Positions 16,471-25,004 of a stretch of DNA of 62,139 nucleotides are shown in pieces. The DNA lies in assembly GCA_964636325.1 (NCBI GenBank), contig CAZWRV010000034.1, positions 1 to 62,139 on the forward strand, written 5' to 3'. The notes beneath the pieces are model-generated. The model was not told the DNA's origin. It ran no database searches and saw only the letters and a program-made list of their open reading frames with translations. This DNA is from CAZWRV01 sp964636325 (GTDB lineage Bacteria; Verrucomicrobiota; Lentisphaeria; Victivallales; GWF2-50-93). A program made the position numbers and the translations under genes. The number at the start of each line of letters is the position of its first letter. Position 1 is the first letter of the stretch.

Positions 16471-16830
16471 GCATCTCCTCTGAAACTTACCTTTAATTAA
16501 CGCAGGCATTCCTGTCTGCGGCATCGCAGGTAGGAATACCTGCGCTACTTTAAGTTTCTCCCCGACAGAACTGGCGGATTTCCCCGCCAGAGCGGCACTC
16601 CTCTGAAACTCGATTCCTTTCGGTGGAGGGTTGAGCCAAGCTCAACCGCGGCTCAGCACGGCTTCGCCCTCCGTCGAGTTTCTGATCGACAGATCTGCGA
16701 ATCTCGCAGATGAGCACTTCCTCTGAAACTCGAAATTTCTTTTCATATCCGCGGACCGGCGGATGGAGGGTTGAATTCTATTCAACCGCCTTCTGATCCC
16801 TCTTCGATACTTCAGGCGGTTCCGCCCTCC
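16471..16830. repeat. Array of ~120-bp hairpin-bearing repeat units upstream of trpB
   Basis: The phrase CTCCTCTGAAACT recurs at 16476, 16599 and (TTCCTCTGAAACT) 16719, giving three units of about 121-123 bp. Between them are CGCAGGCATTCCTGTCTGCG plus its partner CGCAGGTAGGAATACCTGCG, a CTGGCGGATTTCCCCGCCAG hairpin, and GGAGGGTTGAGCC...GCCCTCC nested hairpins. Read on the minus strand the unit ends in GAGTTTCAGAGGAG, and that segment supplies the trpB ribosome site. Related copies: 1-88 and 42488-42582. Confidence 0.8.
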
Positions 16831-16997
16831 AGCAAGCCTGCCTTCATCACGCGCATGCTGCGAATTCAGCGGTCATTTACCGCAGAAATATGTTTGGAAA
16901 CCGCCTTTACGTCCTTATAGTATAAATTAATTGCCGGTTATTTGCCATATATGTTCGTCAATTCAACGTGATAATTCCAGTTCCGCCGGAGCCGACC
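16831..16997. other. Short AT-rich spacer before the membrane glycosyltransferase
   Basis: No coding frame. An AT-rich run around 16915-16950 probably holds the promoter of the next gene, but I do not see convincing paired hexamers. Confidence 0.4.
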
Positions 16998-18713
16998 ATG
17001 AGCGATGCGCCGAACAGCCAAGGTAAGCTAGCGCCGGAAGAGATGCGCGGGAATGCGGTTCAGACGGACATTGAACCTAACAGTGTTCAGAGCTTCGACT
17101 TCTTCGTCAGCCTCAGGAAATACAGCGCCTTTCTTCTATGGGGGATATTCTTCCTGGCGCTGTTCCTGCGGTCCTACAATTTCTCGGGAGACAGCCTGTG
17201 GACCGACGAGATCGCCACCTACTGGGTATGTACTGCGCCGACGGCCGCCGAGACCGTGCAGAGGGCGGTTCAGACGCAGGGGCAGTCGCCTTTCTACTAT
17301 CTGATCGAGCGCGGGATGCTTTCAGTGCTGCCGCACAACGAGTTCGGGCTCAGGTTCCTTTCGCTGGCTTGCTCGCTAGTAGGTCTCTTTCTCATCTACC
17401 GTCTGGCTCTGATGATTTTCGGCGACGCCAAACAGGCGGTGATAGCAGGCACGCTGTTTGCAGTCAACGAATTCTTCATATACTACGCCCAGGAGGCGAG
17501 GCCGTATTCGATGGGTTTGATGTTCGCAATGCTCTCGCAGATCTATTTCCTGCGGATGCTCAAGGACGATAAGCGGCTTCTGAACCTGGCACTGTATGTG
17601 CTTTCCACGGTGCTGACCATCTACAGCCATTACATATTCGCCGGAATAGTGCTGTCGCAGAACCTTTACCTTGGGTGGCTGAAGTTCGTGTCCAGGACCG
17701 GAGAGACGAGCCTTAAGAAGCGCTACTGGTTCCTCTCGCAGGCTCTTATCGGCCTCTCGATACTGCTGCTTCTTAAGCAGCTTGAGGGGATGTTCATGCA
17801 GAGGGCGGGCTGGAACTGGCTGCAGATATTGAATCCAGTTGACGGTTTCCTTCTCTTTATCAAAATATTCAATCCTTCCACGCTGATGCTGCTTGGGATA
17901 TGCTTCCTGATCTTCCTGGTGTTTCTGCCATACGAGAAGCAGGAGCTCGCCGAGAACTTCAGGGGAAGTGGGAAGAAGGACACGTATCTGATGCTCGGCA
18001 TCTGGCTCCTGACCCCTTATATCTTCGTCTGCCTGACCTCCTATGTCCTGCGAATTTCGCTCTTCGAGCCGCGCTATTTCGTGCTGGCGCTTATTCCGTT
18101 CACGCTAATCATGTCCGACCTGCTCTGCGTGTTCAAGACCGACATTCTGAGGATAGCCCTGCCGGGGGCGTATCTGCTCATCTACCTTGGCATGGTGTCG
18201 GTTCCGAACTGCGTCTTCAACAGGCATTTTTCGAAGCGGATATCGCACGACTGGCGCAGCGCGATACGCTACATCAACGACAACTGGAGACAGGGGGACA
18301 TGATACTGGTCAGGGCCGGCTTCGAGAAGGAGAACTGGGTTCCGAACACCGAGAGCCCTATCATCAAGGACTATTCCCGTTCACCGTTCAGGACGTTCTA
18401 CTGGAAGGGGCCGCCCAAGGCGCCAATCTACACCCTGACATATACCTGGGAGGAAGAATTCTACTGGTATTACGATCTCCTGTTCGAGAAGGTCCTAGAC
18501 CACAAGAGGACATGGATCATCGGCGTCAACCCGCCGAACACGAACTACCCGGTCGCCAACATCACACGGCTCCTGGAGAAGGAGTTCTACGTGACTTCGG
18601 TAAGCGTGGCCGACTTCTCAGGAGTCTATCTCGCGCTGATCAGTTCCGACTATGCCATAAGGCCTGCGTCAACGGCGGACAAGGCCGGGAAAAAAACACG
18701 GGGGCTGGACTGA
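16998..18713 (+). CDS. GT39/ArnT-like polytopic membrane glycosyltransferase
   Basis: About 571 residues with some ten hydrophobic segments. The first periplasmic loop has SLWTDEIATYW, the acidic motif of GT-C mannosyl/arabinosyl transferases, and YYAQEARPYSMGLMFAML is the second conserved block of the family. Such enzymes use polyprenyl-phosphate sugars on the periplasmic face. A soluble C-terminal domain of about 150 residues follows the last helix. ATG at 16998 has GGAG about seven bases upstream; a GTG ten codons earlier is less likely. A TTCAGATTT hairpin starts right at the stop. Confidence 0.85.
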   Translation: MSDAPNSQGKLAPEEMRGNAVQTDIEPNSVQSFDFFVSLRKYSAFLLWGIFFLALFLRSYNFSGDSLWTDEIATYWVCTAPTAAETVQRAVQTQGQSPFYYLIERGMLSVLPHNEFGLRFLSLACSLVGLFLIYRLALMIFGDAKQAVIAGTLFAVNEFFIYYAQEARPYSMGLMFAMLSQIYFLRMLKDDKRLLNLALYVLSTVLTIYSHYIFAGIVLSQNLYLGWLKFVSRTGETSLKKRYWFLSQALIGLSILLLLKQLEGMFMQRAGWNWLQILNPVDGFLLFIKIFNPSTLMLLGICFLIFLVFLPYEKQELAENFRGSGKKDTYLMLGIWLLTPYIFVCLTSYVLRISLFEPRYFVLALIPFTLIMSDLLCVFKTDILRIALPGAYLLIYLGMVSVPNCVFNRHFSKRISHDWRSAIRYINDNWRQGDMILVRAGFEKENWVPNTESPIIKDYSRSPFRTFYWKGPPKAPIYTLTYTWEEEFYWYYDLLFEKVLDHKRTWIIGVNPPNTNYPVANITRLLEKEFYVTSVSVADFSGVYLALISSDYAIRPASTADKAGKKTRGLD

Positions 18714-18903
18714 TTTTCAGATTTACGTCCCGGCGGACGTAAATCCGAACTTGAAATTCCTACCGAATCGGAATTTCCTTGCATGAGCCAATTCCAAGGC
18801 TCGGCAAACGGCTCAGCCCGGCTTCGCCCTCCGAGTCCGGAATATATTCAAACTGCGGAGGGTTGAGCCGTGCTCAACCGCATTTTGAAATTGGCTCGGA
18901 CAG
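18711..18903. repeat. Stacked hairpins between converging genes
   Basis: Successive palindromes fill the gap: TTCAGATTTACGTCC/GGACGTAAATCCGAA, GAAATTCC...GGAATTTCC, GAGCC...GGCTC, and GCGGAGGGTTGAGCC/GCTCAACCGC. The first is of the stop-codon-associated type described for 21243-21335. They may jointly end transcription of both flanking genes. Confidence 0.65.
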
Positions 18904-19311
18904 CTATTTCTTTTCCGCCGGAGGCTGGTCCTTCTTCGGCCTGTCCTGCCAGACGAACGCCGGCTTCATCGCCGACTCGTAGTTGTCCTCGAAGGGGATG
19001 TAGAAGAAGACGGTCTCGACAACGCCGTAAAAGGTCCTGGCTACCGTCATGAACACACCTCTGGGAAGTCCGACCGGCACCGCGAGCCATCCGCCCTCGT
19101 CTTTCCCCGTAAGAACCATCTGCCTGGGAATTTCGCACCAGCCCGTCCCCGCGTTGCATATCCCGCGGGCGAACTGCATCCCCATCGGCGCGACATAGGT
19201 CTCGGGCGCCTTCTCTACGGCCTTGTCGTTCACGGTCTCCTGCGACAGCGCTTCCGCAGCCCCTATCGAGACGACTGCCGCGCACAGACATGCCATTTTC
19301 AGAAGCTTCAT
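18904..19311 (-). CDS. Exported protein, TIGR04073 (exosortase-system-associated) family
   Basis: 135 residues with a signal peptide (LKMACLCAAVVSIGAAEALS). The core matches the small family found in PVC bacteria: RGICNAGTGWCEIPRQMVLT, then EGGWLAVPVGLPRGVFMTVA with RTFYGVVETVFF, and PFEDNYESAMKPAFVWQD. The family is named for co-occurrence with exosortase; its role is unknown. ATG at 19311 has AAGGAG nine bases upstream. It is one of the best taxonomic markers in the window. Confidence 0.82.
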   Translation of the reverse strand: MKLLKMACLCAAVVSIGAAEALSQETVNDKAVEKAPETYVAPMGMQFARGICNAGTGWCEIPRQMVLTGKDEGGWLAVPVGLPRGVFMTVARTFYGVVETVFFYIPFEDNYESAMKPAFVWQDRPKKDQPPAEKK

Positions 19312-19373
19312 GCTTTCTCCTTATGTTGCCAGCTTGTAAAACTCTTGTTTCCGAATCATGGGTCAGCCGCTTA

Positions 19374-19401
19374 ACAGTAAATTTTGATTTTAATAAGTCA
19401 A
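19374..19401 (-). promoter_or_regulatory. Promoter candidate for the TIGR04073 gene
   Basis: On the minus strand TTGACT (19401-19396), 16 bases, TACTGT (19379-19374), about 60 bases upstream of the start. Spacing is acceptable and the -10 is weak. Confidence 0.35.
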
Positions 19402-19690
19402 CTTGGACCGGCATAATCCCGCCGTCAAACACACAAATCTGACAATAAACTAACGCTTTCCTTGCAATGCCTGGCCGCTTATTTTCCTGCCGGACGTTGT
19501 TTTTTATCCATGGAGGCCTATTATATCGGGCTCAATATCTAGATCAGATAACAAACGGCGGCCAGGCGCAATTCGCCTCAACCATCATGCCGGAATAAAT
19601 AGTCAATAAACAATTCTCAATGCTCAAAAATATTGGATATTGAACATTCAATTCCATCGGCCTTATTTTTTTGGGGACTAAGGGTTAAGT
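19402..19690. other. AT-rich divergent intergenic region
   Basis: No gene seen. It carries the upstream region of yifB on the plus strand and ends with an ATATTGGATATTGAACATTC segment, a type of low-complexity repeat common in PVC genomes. No clear operator. Confidence 0.5.
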
Positions 19691-21238
19691 ATGCTGGCTA
19701 GGACTTTATCTGCGGCGGTGAACGGGGTCGATGCCTATACCGTCGAAATCGAGATAAACGCGACGGGGCGCGGCGAGCAGGGGATAGTTACCATAGTCGG
19801 GCTCCCCGACACGGCCGTGAAGGAGAGCAAGGAGCGCGTCCGGTCGGCGCTGCAGAGCTCGGGGCTCTTTCCGCCCTTCGGCAACATCGTCATCGGCCTG
19901 GCGCCGGCGGACGTCAAGAAGGAGGGGGCGGCATTCGATCTTCCCATCGCACTGCTCATGGTCGCGGCCAGCGGCGATCTGGACCGCCGGCTCTTGGCGG
20001 AGGTGATGATCGTCGGGGAGCTGGCGCTCAACGGCGCCGTGCGCTCTGTGAAGGGAGTCCTGCCGATCGCGATACACGCCAAGAAGCATGGCGATGTAAA
20101 GGCGTTGCTTGTGCCTTCCGCTAACGCCGCGGAGGCCGCGGTCGGCGCCGGCGGAATACCCGTTTATCCTGTTGACAGCCTGCTGGACGCGGTGGACATC
20201 CTTTCCGGGAACCTTTCGAAGGCGCCCTTCGTCGAGACAGTCTCCGAAGCCATCGCCGCGGGAAAAACCGTGCCCGCGCCTGACTTCGCCGAGGTGAAGG
20301 GGCAGCAGTGTGCGAAACGGGCGTTGGAAGTCGCCGCCGCCGGCAGCCACAACCTGATGATGATAGGGCCGCCTGGAACGGGGAAAAGCATGCTCTCCAA
20401 GCGCCTGCCCGGCATACTTCCACCGATGCATTTGGACGAGGCGCTGGAGACCAGCAAGATACACAGCATAATGGGCCTCCTTCCACCCGGCGTGCCGATC
20501 CTCCAGCACCGGCCCTTCCGCGCGCCGCATCACACGATCAGCGACGCCGGCCTGCTCGGAGGTCAGAGCATACCGACGCCCGGCGAGATCAGCCTCGCCC
20601 ACAACGGAGTGCTCTTCCTGGACGAGCTTCCGGAGTTCAAGCGCAATGTGCTGGAAGTTCTGCGCCAGCCGCTGGAGGCCGGCTCGGTGACCGTCTCCCG
20701 CGCCGCGGGCTCGTTCACATTCCCCGCTCGATTCATGCTCGTCGCCGCCATGAACCCCTGCCCGTGCGGACACTACGGCAACATCCAGCGCGTCTGCCGC
20801 TGCAATCCGCCGCAGATCCAGCGATACAGGAACAAGATATCCGGCCCCCTTCTCGACAGGATAGACATACACGTCGAGATGTCTCCGCTCAGCGAAGACG
20901 AACTCCTCTCCTACTCCGGCGCCGAAACGCCTTCCTGCGAAATCCGCAGGCGCGTCGTCGCCGCAAGGGACATCCAGCAGAACCGCTTCGCGCTGGACGG
21001 CATCTTCTGCAACTCGCAGATGGAACCGGCCCAGCTCCAGAAGCACTGCGTTCTCGACAAGGAGAGCCAGAACTACCTCAGGCATTCTATCAGGGAGCTT
21101 CAGCTCAGCGCCAGGGCATACGACAGAATACTGCGGGTCTCGCGAACCATCGCCGACCTCGAAGCCTCCGAGAAAATCCAGCACCACCACATATGCGAGG
21201 CCGTCCAGTACCGCACCCTCGACAAGCGGCTGTGGTGA
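19691..21238 (+). CDS. comM: YifB/ComM family AAA+ ATPase (Mg-chelatase-like)
   Basis: 515 residues. Three parts: an N-terminal Lon-like fold (VEIEINATGRGEQGIVTIVG, DLPIALLMVAASG), the AAA+ module with Walker A GPPGTGKS near residue 226 and Walker B GVLFLDELPEF, an AMNPCPCGHYG loop with the Cys-rich CRCNPPQIQRY, and the C-terminal magnesium-chelatase domain (LSARAYDRILRVSRTIADLE). ComM homologues are hexameric helicases that push branch migration during natural transformation. Full family length, complete motifs. It stands alone, followed by a 3' hairpin repeat. Confidence 0.93.
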   Translation: MLARTLSAAVNGVDAYTVEIEINATGRGEQGIVTIVGLPDTAVKESKERVRSALQSSGLFPPFGNIVIGLAPADVKKEGAAFDLPIALLMVAASGDLDRRLLAEVMIVGELALNGAVRSVKGVLPIAIHAKKHGDVKALLVPSANAAEAAVGAGGIPVYPVDSLLDAVDILSGNLSKAPFVETVSEAIAAGKTVPAPDFAEVKGQQCAKRALEVAAAGSHNLMMIGPPGTGKSMLSKRLPGILPPMHLDEALETSKIHSIMGLLPPGVPILQHRPFRAPHHTISDAGLLGGQSIPTPGEISLAHNGVLFLDELPEFKRNVLEVLRQPLEAGSVTVSRAAGSFTFPARFMLVAAMNPCPCGHYGNIQRVCRCNPPQIQRYRNKISGPLLDRIDIHVEMSPLSEDELLSYSGAETPSCEIRRRVVAARDIQQNRFALDGIFCNSQMEPAQLQKHCVLDKESQNYLRHSIRELQLSARAYDRILRVSRTIADLEASEKIQHHHICEAVQYRTLDKRLW

Positions 21239-21242
21239 TTTC

Positions 21243-21335
21243 TTTCAGATTTCCTGACCCGCCCGCTATGAAAAGCTAAAAAACGACTGGGAAATGCCCA
21301 TGTGGCTTTTCAGGCCGGGGCGCCGGAAATCTGAA
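21243..21335. repeat. TTCAGATTTC 3'-end hairpin repeat, copy 1
   Basis: A 93-bp inverted repeat: TTTCAGATTTCCTGACCCGC ... GGAAATCTGAA, with inner GAAAAGC/GCTTTTC and GGGAAATGCC. It begins 4 bases after the yifB stop. Copies or variants follow stop codons at 35127, 46782 and, in simpler form, 18711; a half copy is at 45772. Confidence 0.85.
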
Positions 21336-21602
21336 CTGAAATACCTTCCGGGTGTCGGTATTTCGCAACATCTTTTATTTTCCACGGATCAGGATGTCTG
21401 AATTTACTCATGTCAGCTTTTGTTTTCAGTCCCATAATATTAGCCCGAGCTATCTGCCGATGATGCCTTGATGATTGTTCTGCGATGCGTCGGAAGAGGA
21501 CGCGCACAGTTTTATTGCTCTGATCTGGGAGATTCGCCGAGCGCGGATGTAGCAGACATTGCATAGGCGCAAAGGAATATCGTCGGCCTGATGCCAATAT
21601 GG
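21336..21602. other. Intergenic region with no recognised gene
   Basis: A minus-strand frame of 95 codons spans most of it but shows no family match, begins without a clear ribosome site and overlaps the hairpin repeat, so I do not call it. It may be decayed coding sequence. Confidence 0.4.
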
Positions 21603-22811
21603 TTATTTGATTATCTTCTTGATGGCGTCGGCGATCTGTTTGATCTCCTTGTCGGAGAGGCCGGGGTAGATGGGGAGGGAAAGGTTCTGCTCGTAGAGCT
21701 TTTCGGCGACTGGGAAGTCGCCTTTTGCGAATCCGTATCTGTCGCGGTAGTAGGGGTGCATGTGCAGCGGTATATAGTGGACGCTTGAGCCAATCCCCTC
21801 ATTCTTTAGGAACTCGATCATTTCGTTCCGGTGGATTCCTGCCTTTCCGGCGTCTATCCTTATTATGTAGAGGTGCCAGGAGCTTTTTGTGCCGGGACGT
21901 TCGGATGGAAGTCCGACTCCGGGGAGGTCTGCGAGGAGCCTTGAGTATCTCCCGGCGATTTTGCGGCGCGCGTTCCAGAACTTTTCAGCCTTCCTCAGCT
22001 GGTGCATCCCGATGGACGCGGCGATGTCGGTGATGTTGTATTTGAAGCCGGGGGCGATGATCTCGTAGAACCAGGAGCCGGACTTGGTGAAGCGCTTCCA
22101 GGCGTCCTTGCTGATACCGTGGAGGGACATTACGCGCATGCGGTCGGCCCATTCCTCGTTGTCGGTGGTGGCCATGCCGCCCTCGCCGGTGGTGATGGTC
22201 TTGTTGGCGTAGAAGGACCAGCAGGCGATGTCGGCGCTGCGGCCGCCCATGGTCTCGCGGCCATCCTCGCCGGTGTAATATGCGGGGCAGATGTGGGCGC
22301 AGTCCTCGATCAGCTTAAGGTTATATCGCCTGCAGAGCTTTTTGGCGGCGGCGACGTCGGCGATTTGGCCGCCGAAGTGGACGGGCATGATCGCCTTGAC
22401 GGGGCCGTGCCCCGAGGGGACGCCCTTGACCTTCCTCCCGGCCTCGATCCTGGATAGAATATCGGCGGCGTGGTCCATGTCCATGCAGCAGTCGGACTCG
22501 ACGGAGTCGACCAGGACGGGGGTCGCGTTGAAGTAGCGGACGACTTCGGCGGTGGCGGCGAAGGTCATCGTCGGGACGAGGACTAGGTCGCCCTCCCTGA
22601 GGCCGATCGCCTCGAGGGCCAGGTGCAGCGCGGCGGTGCAGGAGTTCATGGCGACCGCGAACTTCGCACCTGAGTATTCCGCGAACTCCTCCTCGAACTT
22701 CTTCGAGCGCGGGCCGGTGGTGAGCCAGCCGGACTTAAGGCACTCCACAACCTCGCGAATCTCCTCCCGGCCGACGCAGGGCCTGTGGAACTTGATGAAC
22801 TTGTCGGGCAT
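21603..22811 (-). CDS. DegT/DnrJ/EryC1/StrS-type sugar aminotransferase
   Basis: 402 residues, the usual length for PLP aminotransferases that put an amino group on nucleotide-linked keto sugars. FEEEFAEYSGAKFAVAMNSC, VPTMTFAATAEVV and LIEDCAHICP are family blocks, and the PLP lysine is K204 in SFYANKTITTGEGG. The C-terminus IGSSVHYIPLHMHPYY is the substrate loop. It follows the PglC-like gene, so it may help make an amino sugar such as a bacillosamine or Ara4N-type donor for glycan assembly; the exact sugar is inference. Confidence 0.92.
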   Translation of the reverse strand: MPDKFIKFHRPCVGREEIREVVECLKSGWLTTGPRSKKFEEEFAEYSGAKFAVAMNSCTAALHLALEAIGLREGDLVLVPTMTFAATAEVVRYFNATPVLVDSVESDCCMDMDHAADILSRIEAGRKVKGVPSGHGPVKAIMPVHFGGQIADVAAAKKLCRRYNLKLIEDCAHICPAYYTGEDGRETMGGRSADIACWSFYANKTITTGEGGMATTDNEEWADRMRVMSLHGISKDAWKRFTKSGSWFYEIIAPGFKYNITDIAASIGMHQLRKAEKFWNARRKIAGRYSRLLADLPGVGLPSERPGTKSSWHLYIIRIDAGKAGIHRNEMIEFLKNEGIGSSVHYIPLHMHPYYRDRYGFAKGDFPVAEKLYEQNLSLPIYPGLSDKEIKQIADAIKKIIK

Positions 22812-22998
22812 GATTAATTCCTCAAAATCTACCTCTCACAAGGCGCAAAGCCGCAAAGAAAGCCTTATTGATATTTATCGAGCCAGCTTAAAAACATCAA
22901 GTTCAGATTTTCGGCGCATTACTTTGACAAGGTGCATCGACATATTCCGCCACTCTCAATTATTGAAAGCGGGCAAAATGAAAATCTGAAACATGAAA

Positions 22999-23613
22999 TC
23001 ACTTGAACAAGACGGTAAATATAGTATCCATGATGATTTTTACATCGTTCATCGGGGAAATATTGCGCGCGTACTGGTCGTATATGGCGATCTTCTGGGG
23101 CAGTATTTCTTCGCGGTAGGTCCTTTCGGGGTCGGGCGCGGCTGCAAGCATCTCCTCCTCGTTGCGGAACTTGACGGAGGCGGGGTCGGTTATGCCGGGC
23201 TTGACGGAGATGGCGATCTTCCATTTTTCGGGGTAGTATTCGATGCATCTACGGACTTCGGGCCTGGGGCCGACGAGGGACATGTCGCCGCGGAGCACGT
23301 TGATGAGCTGCGGAAGCTCGTCGATCTTGGTTCTCCTGATGGTCTTGCCGAACCGCGTGATCCTGGCGGCGGCGCCTGGTTCGAACCCCTTGGACTCGGC
23401 GCGCCCGTCCACCGTCATGGAACGGAACTTGAGCATTGTGAAATATTTTCCGTTACGGCCGCATCTCTGCTGCCTGAAGAAAACCGGCCCGGGCGATTCG
23501 AGCCTGATGCGCAGCGCCACATAGGCAAGAAGCGGCGACAGCGCGGCCAGCGCCAGCAGCGCCAGGACGGCGTCGCAGGCAGGCTTTATAAATTTTGCGT
23601 AGAGACTGTTCAT
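22999..23613 (-). CDS. PglC-like phosphoglycosyl transferase (initiating sugar transferase)
   Basis: 204 residues, the small monotopic form of the bacterial sugar transferase family. A re-entrant hydrophobic N-terminus (PACDAVLALLALAALSPLLA) precedes MLKFRSMTVDG, the ELPQLINVLRGDMSLVGPRP signature with the catalytic Asp-Glu pair (IDELPQ in this protein) and VKPGITDPASV. It moves a sugar-1-phosphate onto undecaprenyl phosphate, starting a glycan on the cytoplasmic face of the membrane. The sugar aminotransferase lies 187 bases downstream on the same strand and probably supplies its donor. Confidence 0.92.
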   Translation of the reverse strand: MNSLYAKFIKPACDAVLALLALAALSPLLAYVALRIRLESPGPVFFRQQRCGRNGKYFTMLKFRSMTVDGRAESKGFEPGAAARITRFGKTIRRTKIDELPQLINVLRGDMSLVGPRPEVRRCIEYYPEKWKIAISVKPGITDPASVKFRNEEEMLAAAPDPERTYREEILPQKIAIYDQYARNISPMNDVKIIMDTIFTVLFK

Positions 23614-23647
23614 TTCGTGTTTACGTTGTAATTTAAGGGCGTGAATC

Positions 23648-23688
23648 GTATGAATTCACTAAACTGCGCCCTTTTACTGAATTTATAC
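23648..23688. repeat. 41-bp palindrome family, copy 2
   Basis: GTATGAATTCACTAAACTGC followed by GCCCTTTTACTGAATTTATAC. It lies in the divergent gap between the PglC-like and PAS genes, a mixture of the GTAAATATT and GTATGAATT arm types. Confidence 0.8.
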
Positions 23689-23734
23689 TCTAAAAAGCTT
23701 TTTTAAACTCCAAGCGACCGACGGAGCGCCCGGC

Positions 23735-24322
23735 ATGAAAGAAGGCAACGAGGATCTCTTCAGGACCGCGCTTCAGGCGTTTCCATCGCCGGTTCTGATA
23801 GTCGACGAGGATGTCGCAGTGGTAGACTGCAACGCTGCGGCCTCCGGCTTGGCGGCGGGCGGCGGGAACGTGCTCAAGGACCGCGTCGGCGAGATACTCC
23901 ACTGCATCAACGTGGACAAGGAGAAGGGCGGCTGCGGTATGCATCCGGCATGCAAGCACTGCATGGTCAGGAATTCGGTCGGCAAGGCCTTCGCGGGCGG
24001 CATCGTGACGAAGCAGAAGGCCAAGGTCAAGATCGTTTCCGGGAAGGACAGCAAGGAAATGGTCTTCCTGGTGACCGCGGCCCCCCTGGAGCACATGGGC
24101 AGGAAGCTGGTGATGCTCGTCCTGGACGACATCAGCGAGCTGGAGGTCCTAAGGGGGCTGGTGCCCATCTGCGCCTGGTGCGGCAAGATCAGGAACGACA
24201 AGGAATACTGGGAGAGCGTCGAGAGCTATCTGGGCCGGCACTACGAGGTCGACTTTTCCCATGGCATATGCAACGCCTGTCTCCAGAAGATGGAAAAAGA
24301 ACTCGGCGAAGTGAAGAAATGA
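23735..24322 (+). CDS. PAS-domain protein with C-terminal Cys motif
   Basis: 195 residues: a PAS fold (ALQAFPSPVLIVDEDVAVVD, LVTAAPLEHMGRKLVMLVLD with DISELE) carrying an unusual Cys cluster (CGMHPACKHC), then LVPICAWCGKIRNDKEYWES...FSHGICNAC, the Cys-rich tail seen at the end of many PAS sensor proteins. No kinase or output domain is present, so it would sense or bind a ligand and act through a partner. The stop overlaps the start of the following HAD gene (ATGA), implying coupling. The Cys residues could hold metal or respond to redox; that is inference. Confidence 0.8.
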   Translation: MKEGNEDLFRTALQAFPSPVLIVDEDVAVVDCNAAASGLAAGGGNVLKDRVGEILHCINVDKEKGGCGMHPACKHCMVRNSVGKAFAGGIVTKQKAKVKIVSGKDSKEMVFLVTAAPLEHMGRKLVMLVLDDISELEVLRGLVPICAWCGKIRNDKEYWESVESYLGRHYEVDFSHGICNACLQKMEKELGEVKK

Positions 24323-24978
24323 AACCTATCGTGATCTGCGACCTTGACGGCACTCTGATAGATTCCCGCGAGGATCTTGCGGACGCCGTGAACCTCATGC
24401 TTGCCGAATACGGGCTTCCGCCGCTGTCCGTGGAGACGGTGACCGGCTACATAGGAAACGGTGCACGGAAGCTTGTCGAGAGGGCAACCCAGGGGCGGGT
24501 CGGCGACCTTGAAGGGGCGCTGCAGAGGCTAAAGAGGCACTACGGCGCCAACATGGTCTGCAAGACGACGCTTTACCCGACGGTCAGGGAGGGCCTTGAA
24601 GCCATCCGCGGCCTGGGCTACCATCTGGCGGTGATCAGCAACAAGCCTTCCGACGCCTGCGTGAAGATACTGTCCCATTTCGGAGTGGCGCCGCTATTCG
24701 ACCTGATACTCGGAGGGGGCGACAGGTTCCGCCTCAAGCCCGATCCGGAGGTGATATTCCATGCCATGTCCGGGACATCCTCATGCAAGGAGGGAAGCTG
24801 GATCATAGGCGACAGCGAGGTGGACCTCGAGACGGGCCGCAACGCCGGGATAAGGTGCTGCTACGCGGAATACGGATTCAAGCCCCTGGACGGAGGCATG
24901 TTCGACCTTTCCGTGGCTCGCTTCGCGGACTTCGCGGAACACCTGGCCTCAAATTCAGCGAAGAATGCAGTTCTCTGA
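24319..24978 (+). CDS. gph: Phosphoglycolate phosphatase-like HAD hydrolase
   Basis: 219 residues with the full HAD set: CDLDGTLIDS (nucleophile Asp), VISNKPSD, Lys in FRLKPDPE, and IIGDSEVDLETGRNAG. The alpha-helical cap (LVERATQGRVGDLEGALQRL) and overall pattern are those of Gph, which removes phosphate from 2-phosphoglycolate. The true start is the ATG at 24319 overlapping the PAS gene stop; the frame remains open upstream only by chance. Confidence 0.88.
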   Translation: MKPIVICDLDGTLIDSREDLADAVNLMLAEYGLPPLSVETVTGYIGNGARKLVERATQGRVGDLEGALQRLKRHYGANMVCKTTLYPTVREGLEAIRGLGYHLAVISNKPSDACVKILSHFGVAPLFDLILGGGDRFRLKPDPEVIFHAMSGTSSCKEGSWIIGDSEVDLETGRNAGIRCCYAEYGFKPLDGGMFDLSVARFADFAEHLASNSAKNAVL

Positions 24979-25004
24979 ATTTGAACTTTTGGAGGAAAAA
25001 TAGA

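Noticed and set aside
19706..21190. 494-codon open frame on the minus strand
   Set aside because: It is exactly antisense to yifB, whose family motifs are complete. Long shadow frames are expected with this codon use.
21310..21597. 95-codon minus-strand frame between yifB and the aminotransferase
   Set aside because: No family resemblance or ribosome site, and it overlaps the TTCAGATTTC repeat.
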